From Strigamia acuminata (lineage: Eukaryota > Arthropoda > Chilopoda > Geophilomorpha > Linotaeniidae), in assembly GCA_949358305.1 (NCBI GenBank), contig OX442314.1:1505087-1557586 (forward strand): a stretch of 52,500 nt of DNA, given 5' to 3'. Shown piece after piece: positions 43,608 to 52,500 of the stretch. Every line of letters begins with the position of its first letter. Positions within the stretch are counted from its first letter, which is position 1. Both the position numbers and the translations under genes were made by a program. The notes beneath the pieces were generated by a model. It was not told where the DNA came from, searched no databases, and was given only the letters and a program-made list of their open reading frames with translations.

Positions 43608-46600
43608 GTAGGTCGGGAAATAGAACGCGTTCGTCCCGGCGAATAGTGGCAGCTGGGGTCGTCGAGTGAGTGGCGGCGGCAGCGGCAACCTCGATGACTC
43701 GCCCCGAAAATAAAGTCCCGCGTCGGCATCCCTTCGTGCGTCCTTCGTCCGTCTAATCCTCGCAGCGCGTGCGGTCGCGTGCATTCTACTCGTGTCCGAT
43801 GTAGCGACCGGTACGAGGTAAAAAAAATATCACACGAAAAAGAAAGACGATTAAAATTTTAATTCTCCGGTTGTGGAACCGACTTCGCGGTTCGTGCTTT
43901 AATCGTTAATTAGATTATCGTCGTCGCAATTTATCGGAATAAAATTTTTACGGAAAATTGACATTTCCGTATTTCATTTTCATCTTTCGGGGGTCTTGCG
44001 CCGTCATAATCGGAGCGAGTCTCGCTCGATGCGTTCGACGGACTTTGTGGGAGTTTCCAGATCGCCAGCGGAACGAGGGGCCGTGGCTCGTCCGAGCGGC
44101 GCAGTACCCGTCGAGTGGCGCGGTACCCGAGTTCTTGCATCCAACGGTGGACACATCTTTGTCGAGAGCACCTCTCGGTCTCAGACCGGCCTTCGGGCCG
44201 GTCAAAAAAAATAAACAAATAAATAAATAAATAAATAAATAAACGAGTCGGCGAATAAAGGCGGTTGGGGTCGCTGGACGGTGGCGGTGGTGGTGGCAGC
44301 GGCAACCCCGACGACTCGTCGCAAAAGATAAGCTCCCGCGCCGGCATCCGTTTGCTCGTCTAAACCTCGCAGTGCGCGTGCGGTCGCGTGCATTCTACTC
44401 GTGTCCGATGTGGCGATCGGCATAGATCACCCGAAAAAGGAAAGACGATTAAAATTTTAATTCTCCGGTCGTGGAACCGACTTTGTGGTTTGCGTTTTAA
44501 CCGTTAATTAGGTTATCTTCGTCGCACTTTATCGCAATAAAAATTTTATAGGAAACCCGCCGCTCCGCATTTTATTTTCACCTCCCGGGGGTCTTGCGCC
44601 GTCGTATTCGATGGCAGTCGCCTTCGGTGCGTTCAATTGACCCCGTGAGTGCTTTCGGATCGAGACCGATGTGAGAGGTCGACATTCACGCCCCGACGAT
44701 CGGTGCGGACCACTGGCATTTTTTCACCCATCCGTTTATCGGTCGTCGGTCCGATGCACGCTCCAGCCAGTGATTTTGTCGACGGGTCTCCGAGAGCGGT
44801 CTCGGTCTCAGACTGGCCTTCGGGCCGGTCAAAATAATAAATAAATAAATAAATAAATAAATGGATCGGAAATAGGTCGCACCCGTCCCGGCGAGAATAA
44901 GGGTGGGTGGCGTCGTTGAGCGACGTCAGCGGCAGCGACGTCAGCGGCAGCGACAGCCCCGACGACTAACTCGCCCCGAAAATAAGGTCCTGCGCCGGCA
45001 TCCGTTCGTTCGTTCAAACCTCGCAGCGCTCGTGCGGTCGCGTGCATTCTACTCGTGTCCGACGTGGCGATCGGTACGGAGTAAAAAAAAAAAGATCATC
45101 AGAGAAAGGAAGACGATTAAAATTTTAATTCTCCAGTCGTGGCACCGACTTTGCGGTTTGTGCTTTAACCGTTAATTAGGTTATCTTCGTTGTGGCAGAT
45201 TCGAATAAAAGTTTTACAAAATAATCGTCGTTTTACATTTTTAAATCATTTCCCAGGGACCGTGTACCGTCGCAGTCGATGCGAGTCCCGGTCATCGCAT
45301 CCGATAGACATTGCGGACGTTTTTCAGATCGAGACTGGAGTACCTGTTGAGTACCAAATGGCCGGTCGGTCGTTGGTGTGGTTCCGTCTCCTAAAATGTT
45401 CGTCGCCATTTTCTGTTGGTCGAGTCGCCTACCATCCAATGGTCGGTCGGTGGGTCTCGGTCTCAGACTGGCCTTCGGGCCGGTCAAAATAACAAATAAA
45501 TGAATAAATCGGAAATAGAACGTCCCCGTCCCGGCCAGAATAGGGGCAGGTGGTGTCGTTGAGCGGCGTCAGCGGCAGCGACAGCCCGGACGAATCGCCC
45601 CGAAAATAAGGTCCTGCGCTGGCATCCGTTTGTTCGTTCAAACCTCGCAGCGCTCGTGCGGTCGCGTGCATTCTACTCGTGTCCGACGTGGCGATCGGTA
45701 CGGAGTAAAAAAAAAAAAGATCATCAGAGAAAGGAAGACGATTAAAATTTTAATTCTCCGGTCGTGGCACCGACTTTGCGGTTCGTACTTTAACCGTTAA
45801 TTAGGTTATCTTCGTCGTAATTCGTTGGAATAAAAATTTTATAGAAAATGAGCCGTTTCGTATTTTATTTTCATCTTCCGGGGGTCTCGCGCCGTCGTTG
45901 TGGACGGGAGTCTTCCCGAACACGTTCGATGGGTTTTGCCAACACTTTCAGATCGAACTCGGGACTCGGGCCCGCCGCTCGGTCGAGCGGCGCACAGTAC
46001 CCGCCGAGCGGCGCGGTATCCGATATAAAAGGACCCTTGCTTCGCCACGGTCTCAGACTGGCCTTCGGGCCGGTCAAAATAATAAATAAATAAATAAATA
46101 AATAAGTCCGAAAATGGAACGTATCCGTCCCGACGAATAGATGCGGTTGGGGTCGTTGAGCGACAGCGGCGGCAGCGGCAGCCCCGACGACTCGCCCCGA
46201 AAATAAGCTCCCTTACCGGCATTCCTTCGACCGTCTAAACCTCGCAGCATGCGTGCGGTCGCGTGCATTCTACTCGTGTCCGATGTGGCGATCGGTACGA
46301 GGTAAAAAAAATATCACACGAAAAAAGAAAGACGATTAAAATTTTAATTCTTCGGTCGTGGGACCGACTTTGCGGTCCGTGCTTTAACCGTTAATTAGGT
46401 TATCTTCGTCGTAATTCGTTGGAATAAAAATTTTATAGAAAATGAGCCGTTTCGTATTTTATTTTCATCTTCCGGGGGTCTCGCGCCGTCGTTGTGGACG
46501 GGAGTCTTCCCGAACACGTTCGATGGGTTTTGCCAACACTTTCAGATCGAACTCGGGACTCGGGCCCGCCGCTCGGTCGAGCGGCGCACAGTACCCGCCG

Positions 46601-46690
46601 AGCGGCGCGGTATTTGATACCCGTCTCTGTAAAAGCAGCCGTGCTTTTTCGGTCTCAGACTGGCCTTCGGGCCGGTCAAAATAATAAATA
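42600..46690. repeat. Seven tandem units of about 0.6 kb with conserved hairpins
   Basis: Units start (at CCGGTCGTGG or variant) near 42612, 43201, 43865, 44461, 45131, 45752 and 46348; spacing 590-670 bp; the last is cut short. Each contains a hairpin around GGAACCGACTTTGCGGTTC, a TTAATTAGG box, GC-rich inverted repeats (CGCTCGGTCGAGCGGCG) in most units, a UUCG hairpin GACTGGCCTTCGGGCCGGTC, an AAAT microsatellite and the palindrome ATTAAAATTTTAAT before the next unit. Reading frames are not conserved between units, so a structured non-coding RNA or a DNA-level role is more likely than protein. Confidence 0.8.
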
Positions 46691-47925
46691 AATAAGTCGA
46701 GAATGGGCCACCGCCGGCCGGTGGGGCCAATCGTCGCGGGTGGGTGGGGCAGGCAGCCAACCGTCCACCGATCGATCGATCGATTGATTGATCGACCGAC
46801 CAATCAATCGGTTTTCAGATTTCGGGTTTTCACGGGTCCCAGGTTTTTCAGGTTTTTCAGATTTTTCAGATTTCAGATTTCAGATTTCAGATTTCAGATT
46901 TCACATCGAATAATGTACGGAGTCTCTTCGGTGCCATTCTCATTTTGACCGTTAAGGACAGACAGACTGCTCCTCGACCAGGACCGACTAATGCGACAAC
47001 TAGACCCGTCGCCCGTCGCGCGAGCCCGCCTCATTTTTTTCGCTCGTTTATTCACGCTTAGTTTTAAGAAAAATTTTCAAATTTTACAAATGTACACAAA
47101 TAAAAAGACCGTTTACTTTTCGCTCCAATTGTTTATTCTTTATACGCCTTTACAACTCTTACGAGAAGATAAATAGAAAGCGAGAAAATATAATCGATCA
47201 ACCACGCCGTCGGCGCCTAACCCGAACCCGTAGTCCCCGCTTCGTTCTTCTCCTCCCCGTTCACGGGACGGGCCGAACACCGAACACCGAGCGCCGAGCG
47301 CTGCGCGGGCACCTGGTGGCGCAACCGGGCAACATGACGCGGCACGATTCAAAACGCCGATCGTTTATTCGTTTCATTTTATTTTGTTTCGTTTCGTTTC
47401 ATTTTATTGTTTCACTTTGTTTTATTTTGTTTCATTTTTTCTTTTTAATTCGCATCGCCGAGCGTCGCGTCGCAGCGCCGTGACATCGAGGTGAACAGCG
47501 GATCAAGCTTTTTCCCGCCATTGTTGTGCCCTTCTCCTTCTTCGCGACGCACACGCGTACATATATCGGTTCGCTGGACTCCGTAGAGTGGGAAAAACAA
47601 ACAAACAAACAAACAAAAAAAAAACGAACAAACGAGTAAGTAAGGCTATCCAATCGCATTATTTCTTAAAAAAAAAACAAACAAACGAGAGAAGAAACGG
47701 AACGGGCGAATAAAAACGGCGTGCCATGCGGGACAGCGTGCGTGAGCACGGAGGAGGGGGGAAACCCCGTCGATATCAAACGACTAGATTCAACGTTGGT
47801 TTTGTGGTTACTACTCGCGGCGCTATTATTTGTCCGTCCGTTCGTCCGTTAATCGGTCTAATGAATTAACCAATTAATTGATTAAACGACCAATTCGTTT
47901 ATAAGTAGGCGATTGATCGACGAAA
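46691..47925. other. Intergenic region upstream of A2
   Basis: No gene recognised. Holds a CAGATTT heptamer repeat at about 46855-46900 and T- and A-rich stretches. The A2 promoter should be here but is not identifiable. Confidence 0.5.
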
Positions 47926-49238
47926 ATGGACGACGAGCAACGAGGAGTGGGCGAAGAACGGACGGGAGTGAACCCCGAGGGCGGAGGTGTCACGGAGACC
48001 CACGCGGAAACAGGCGCCGAGGAGGTGGTGCACGTTTTGTCGTCGCCGAACGGAACAGCGGGAACCGAGAGCGCGGACCCGGGCGCCAGCCAGTCGTTTC
48101 CGAGCACGTTGTCCGGATTGGAAGGTGTACGCAAACCCCGTCCAATGTAAGTACCACGGCGCGACCGGGTTCGTGCGGGATACCATTTACATTCGTTTTC
48201 GTTTTTCGATAGACGACTCGACAGCGACAACGACGACGACAGCGACAATGGCAATGGCAACAACGGCGGTGGCGGCGACAACGGCAACGGCGGCAACGAA
48301 GCCAACGACGGCAACAGCGGCGGTGACGGGGCAACGGGGCGCGAGGTCGAAGCCATGCAAGCCAAGATCAACACCCTGGAAGTTGAACTGGAAGAATTGA
48401 GGTCGAACCTCGCCAACCACGGCGAAAGACTGGGGGCTCTCGAGGCGATGCTCCCAGTCCCTCCCAGCGGGTCGCAGTCGCAACAAACAGACTTTGGCTC
48501 CTACGACTCTGCGAAGGTGAGCAACGGCGCCCGCCCGTGTCGTCGATTCACTCGTTTTTTCTTCTTCTTCTTCTTCTTCTTCTTCTTCTTCGTTCAGGAC
48601 AAGCCCGTTCACAGCAGGGTGGGGATGTGTTGGCTGTGCCGCAGGAAGCGCGCGAACTACGCCTACGACGACGACGACGGCGACGGCGACGACGACGACG
48701 GCGATGGGGGCGGATGGAAACCGGCTGGCCCACTCAAGGACATTGGCGATCACTGGCGGAGTGTGCACACCGTAGCCAGAGACTTTGAGGCGGCCAGGCA
48801 ATTGCTGCGCGGCCACATCGGCACATTCGACGGCTTTTGCCAGGTACGTATGTATGCATGTGTTTCCTCGCGCGGTCTCTCGGTGTCGTCGCTGAACAAA
48901 TCGTATGTTTTTGTTTTTTTTGTTTTTTTTACCCGACAGGAACTGTTTTCGACGACGGAGCACGCGTCCGACTGCCCTTTGTGCGACACGCAGCCGGATG
49001 ACCTGAGGCAACATCTTTGGACGAAACATAAATTTTACGTACCGATCGCGACGATAAGGTCGAGCATCGACCAAAGGGGATGCGACGAACCGAAACTACC
49101 GGCGCCGAAACGCCCGGCGCCGCAACGTGTCCCGGATCAACCGAAACGACGAAAGGGCGAGGCAGAAAAGAAGGTGAAAGAAAAACGCCTCGGTTTATTC
49201 GTTCGTTCATTGATTATTTTAATTTTTTATTCACTCAC

Positions 49239-49322
<84 letters not shown>

Positions 49323-51323
49323 ACACACACACACAGGTAGTCATCCCAGTAGAACAAAGCAACTTGGACCTGATGAAGGAAGGGTACACGAAGTGGATGT
49401 CGAACGTGCGTGACTGACTCGCGTCGAGGACTCGATCAATCTATCGATCGAATTGACTCGTTCGTTTTCTTTTTCAGGAAGCCATCGACATGGTGCAACA
49501 ACGCCCGGTGCTGGATCTCCTCTTCGGAAAGGACAAAGTCAGGGGCTTGTTTTCCATGCCCGCTTCTTTCCCTTCCCCGCGTCCCTCTCCTCTCGCTGGT
49601 ACCTTTCGCATTGCCCCCGCTGCTGCAACTGCTCTTCGCATCGCCGAGCAACGCGCCAAATCCGCCGCCGAGCAACGCGCCAAATCCGCCGCCGAGCAAC
49701 GCGCCAAATCCGCCGCCGAGCAACGCGCCAAATCCGCCGCCGAGCAACGCGCCAAATCCGCCGCCGAGCAACGCGCCAAATCCGCCGCCGAGCAACGCGC
49801 CAAATCCGCCGCCGAGCAACGCGCCAAATCCGCCGCCGAGCAACGCGCCAAATCCGCCGCCGAGCAACGTGCCAAACCCACCACCGAGCAACGCGCCAAA
49901 TCTACTGTTGTTGCCGCTAAACACGCCGGATCCATTAAACGTGCAGACGACAATAGCAACAGCAGCAGCAGCAGCGGCGGCGACGACGACGGCGCCGAGG
50001 ACAGTGGTGCCGACCTCTTCACCGGCGCCCGCCCCGATCGTGGTGCCGGTGCCGGTGCCACCAGCAAGTTCCGAGAATACGACGTCGACCTCTCGCGCGA
50101 TCCCATCACCGTACGCGGCTTCACTTTCGTGCGTAGTCGGGTACCCGGCATCCCGCTCGTCCGCGACGACGACGATGATGAGGAACGCGCTCGCCGCGAA
50201 GTCCGCAAGAAGAACCGCGCGAAGGTAGAGTGCGAAGGCCAAATGATCCGCGCACAGAGTCGCGAGATACAGCGTCGGCGAGAAAGTGAGTTCGAACTCG
50301 AACACGCCGAACACGAGCCCTCGCCCGGGCACAGTCGCGGCACCGGGTCGCGGTCGCGGTCGCGGTCGCGGTCGCAATCGCGGTCGCAGTCGCAGTCGCG
50401 GTCGCAGTCGCAGTCGCGGTCGCGGTCGCGATCGCAGTCGCGGTCGCGGTCGCAGTCGAAGGAGTCGCGATCGAAGGAGTCGCGATCGAAGGAGTCGCAG
50501 TCGCAGTCGTGGTCGCAGTCGCGGTCATCTTCTTCGCGGCCGTTTTCGCAACCGTTCAAGGTAAGAAACGAAAAATCTCGTCCCGTATTGTCTCGTTTTT
50601 CTTTCTTTCTTTCTTTCTTTCTTTCTCGTATCCGTTCACAAATTCGCTCGTTTCAAATTTCAGACGTCCCTGTATCGCCACGATCGGAGTGGTGCCGCTG
50701 GCTCCAAGGCAACCGGTTGCGACAGTATCTACTGTCTCGGGGTGGCCGACCCGCGGATCAAATGCTCCGAGTGTTTATGCTCGGTGCACGAAGAGTGCGT
50801 GGGGCGGCCGTGGACCAAACGACTCGGCCGAAGCGAAGGTTTTGTCTGCAGCGGTTGTCGCGACGAACCCCTCTGCTCCAAACTGCGGTAGTTTAGTTTA
50901 GTTTTTTTTTTTTTTTTTTTTAGAATTCCACCGCCACCCATCACGCCGGACATGGAGGTGATCGGCGCGGCGGTGGATGCGGCCGGTCGCTCCGCCGCGG
51001 CGTGCAGGGCGGCCGAGGGCGTCGCCCGCGCCCTCGAGTTTCCCGTTCCAGAGGTGGCCATGGCGGTGGGCACGACGTCGGTGGTCGTGGCGGCCCGCCT
51101 GGCCACGTGGGCGACCCGCGCGGCCTTCAGCTCGGTCGCGGCGGCCGTAGCGGTGGTCGCGGCCACGACGGGCAACGAGGAGGCGGTCGACGCCGTCGTC
51201 ACGGCGACCGGTGCGGTCGGGGCGGCCGAGGCAGCCACCATCGCCGTCGACGAGGCCGCGACGGCGGTAGAGGCGAGCGCGCGAGGACTCCGTCGTCGCC
51301 GCGCCAGGAGCTCAACGATGTAA
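47926..51323 (+). CDS. A2: paired zinc-finger, RS-domain and PHD-finger protein (about 926 aa)
   Basis: Exons 47926-48146, 48213-48516, 48598-48843, 48940-49173, 49337-49405, 49478-50560, 50664-50887 and 50924-51323; phases agree throughout. Order: acidic N-terminus; coiled coil (INTLEVELEELRSNL); finger 1 (C186, C189, H227, H232) enlarged by a poly-Asp/Gly insert; helix EAARQLLRG; finger 2 (C269, C272, H282, H287); conserved segment ending YTKWMSN; eleven EQRAK-type 8-residue repeats; DVDLSRDPITVRGFTF; RS/QS domain; PHD-type C4HC3 finger (C738, C743, C753, C756, H761, C764, C781, C784); Ala/Val-rich tail ending RRRRARSSTM. PHD fingers usually read histone H3 tails and RS domains usually contact splicing factors, so a chromatin/RNA nuclear role is inferred. 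If the 36-nt last intron is not spliced, translation stops at TAG 50889-50891 (794 aa). Confidence 0.75.
49241..49336. repeat. (CT)n and (CA)n at an A2 splice acceptor
   Basis: About 40 CT units then CACACACA run directly into the CAG acceptor at 49334-49336, so the intron's pyrimidine tract is a microsatellite. Confidence 0.85.
49646..49905 (+). repeat. 24-bp coding minisatellite in A2
   Basis: Eleven units of 24 bp (GCCGAGCAACGCGCCAAATC plus CGCC), encoding AEQRAKSA in the chosen frame; the last two units diverge. All three plus-strand frames are open here, so the frame is set by continuity with exons on both sides. Confidence 0.85.
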
Positions 51324-51654
51324 CCGCCACCACCACCACCATCGCTCCTCGTTCCATTTTTCAATTTTTCAATTTGTTAATTTGTCAATTTTCTTTAAAA
51401 TTTTTAGTTTTTTTTTTTTATGTTTTAATGTGCAAATGTATAAACGATGTATAAAGAATGTATAAACAAATATAAAAACGAACAACATTTTTTTTTTTTT
51501 TTTTTTTTTTTTTTTGCGCATTTTATTTTTTGGCCTCAAATCGGCAACGAGGGGGAAAAAAAAAAAAAAATAATTATAATAATAATATGATACCGCGGAA
51601 CACCTGTCCACAGTTCACACGGGGAATGAACAGGCAAATAAATGAACAAGTAGA

Positions 51655-51685
<31 letters not shown>

Positions 51686-51713
51686 ACGAATAAAATTCTC
51701 TCGGCCGCCACCC
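51324..51713. other. Convergent 3' region between A2 and E
   Basis: CCACCACCACC stretch, T-rich repeats and AATGTGCAAATGTATAA, then poly-T and poly-A tracts. It resembles 19700-20090. No gene. Confidence 0.5.
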
Positions 51714-52347
51714 TCAATATTCGATCGAAGAATTTCCGTCGTCGCCACCGCCGCCGTCGGCCGCCCCCTCGTCGCCCTCGGTCTCGTCCGCATAGTCGTC
51801 CGCCATCGGGTCCGTGTCATCGTCCACCATCTCCACCGGCTCCACCGGCTCCACCGGCTCCACCGTCTCCACCCGCTCCGCCGCTTCCAGCAACCTCCCC
51901 TGCATTTCCTCCAGCGTCCTCTCGAATTTCTCCTCCACTCTCTTCAACGTGCTCTCGAATCGCTTCTCCAGTCTCTCCAGCATCGCTTTCAGCATCTCCT
52001 CCGTCCTCGCCACCACCCCCTCGACAGTCGTCTCCGGCGCCGCACCCTCGCTCTTCTTTTCGCCCGACCGTGACGGCAATGGCGGCGGCAGCGGTCGCGC
52101 TGACGCGCCCCCTCGACGCGACTGGAAGAAAAAAATAAAATAAAATAAAATAAAATAAAATAAACAAATTGAACCGGATTGAAAAATGTCGGGACGCGGT
52201 ACGGACCCTCTTGATCTTCGTGGGATCGTTGGTTTTCTTTCCGCACTTGGGCTCGTCGAATCCGCCGGCCTTCGCGAGGTCCCACCCACCAAGCCTCATA
52301 AACCTGACGCGCCGCGTACGAGCGGTGGGCGTTCTTTTTTCTTCCAT
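51714..52347 (-). CDS. E: coiled-coil, acidic-tail protein (at least 182 aa)
   Basis: Two exons on minus: 52347-52207 and 52121-51714, phase 0. Exon 1 encodes MEEKRTPTARTRRVRF and LGGWDLAKAGGFDEPKCG. Exon 2 encodes RRGGASARP, a proline stretch, EKKSEGAAPE, the coiled coil EKRFESTLKRVEEKFERTLE, VEPVEPVEPVE repeats and an acidic end (DDDTDPMADDYADE), stop TGA at 51714. The donor (GTCCGT) is unusual, so the junction is less sure than others. The frame is open upstream of the ATG, so earlier exons may exist nearer or beyond the window edge. Convergent with A2. A related last exon is at 20092-20427. Function unknown. Confidence 0.55.
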
Positions 52348-52415
52348 TCGTCTATTAGTATTGTAAATAAAGAAATAAATAAATAAATAAATAAATAAAT
52401 GAATGAACGGAAAAG

Positions 52416-52449
<34 letters not shown>

Positions 52450-52500
52450 AAACAAACAAAAACAAAGACAAAGACAAAAAAAATAACGAAACAATGGCCG
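52348..52500. repeat. AAAT array and poly-A at the window edge
   Basis: AAAT units (52370-52400) then a long A run with AAAC units. Nothing else visible. Confidence 0.7.

Noticed and set aside
42936-46268. Minus frames starting MHATARA in six tandem units
   Set aside because: Only the first residues agree; the frames then diverge and run into AAAT arrays, so coding is unlikely.
49410-50228. Frame with PPPSNAPN repeats
   Set aside because: Alternative frame of the 24-bp minisatellite; only the AEQRAKSA frame continues in phase with exons before and after.
51002-51454. Gly/Arg-rich RGG-box-like frame at the A2 3' end
   Set aside because: Attractive composition, but no splice gives this phase from the PHD exon, and the frame ending RRRRARSSTM is the one echoed at 19.7 kb.

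Overview
The window is eukaryotic nuclear DNA. It has spliced genes with short GT-AG introns and GC-rich exons set against AT-rich, T-rich introns. It also carries two Ty1/copia retrotransposons primed by initiator tRNA-Met, processed ribosomal-protein pseudogenes, and large amounts of satellite and microsatellite. CpG is plentiful, so there is no sign of CpG depletion. The ribosomal protein uS12 (RPS23) relics read like an invertebrate, perhaps arthropod-like, sequence, but the species cannot be named from the sequence.

Layout: (1) 0.27-5.1 kb, minus strand: a 14-exon gene (copy A1) for a protein of about 1060 aa with two unusual zinc fingers. (2) 6.6-7.1 kb, minus: a short two-finger paralogue (A3). 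(3) 7.5-15.0 kb: two scrambled, mutually inverted RPS23 pseudogenes around an apparently intact copia element (8232-14472, TSD CAATT). (4) 15.2-15.7 kb, minus: another two-finger paralogue (A4). (5) 16.1-16.9 kb: the first block of a CCGTTAACGG palindromic satellite. (6) 17.4-18.7 kb, minus: a coiled-coil gene (C). (7) 19.2-20.4 kb: a tRNA-like sequence and orphan 3' ends of two gene families. (8) 20.6-26.5 and 33.3-40.4 kb: foldback elements filled with the satellite, a field of long inverted repeats (22.0-25.2 kb), and a second copia element (26538-33322, TSD TTAAC) inserted into the satellite. (9) 41.0-41.8 kb, minus: an acidic, proline-rich gene (D). (10) 42.6-46.7 kb: seven tandem units of about 0.6 kb, each with a conserved UUCG-capped hairpin. 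(11) 47.9-51.3 kb, plus: the largest finger paralogue (A2), which adds 8-residue repeats, an RS domain and a PHD finger. It is convergent with a coiled-coil gene (E, 51.7-52.35 kb).

The main biological signal is a paralogous family, four copies in 52 kb. It is defined by two C-x2-C-x(n)-H-x4-H fingers with a Trp beside the first zinc-binding His, followed by a conserved helix. In three copies the first finger is cut by a phase-1 intron between its Cys pair and its His pair. I do not recognise the family. The acidic and basic tails, RS domain and PHD finger suggest nuclear, chromatin or RNA-linked proteins; this is inference.

All gene models were assembled by hand from splice signals and reading-phase continuity. 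Exon boundaries agree in phase throughout A1, A3, A4, C, D and A2. First exons and untranslated exons are mostly unknown, and no promoter could be fixed.
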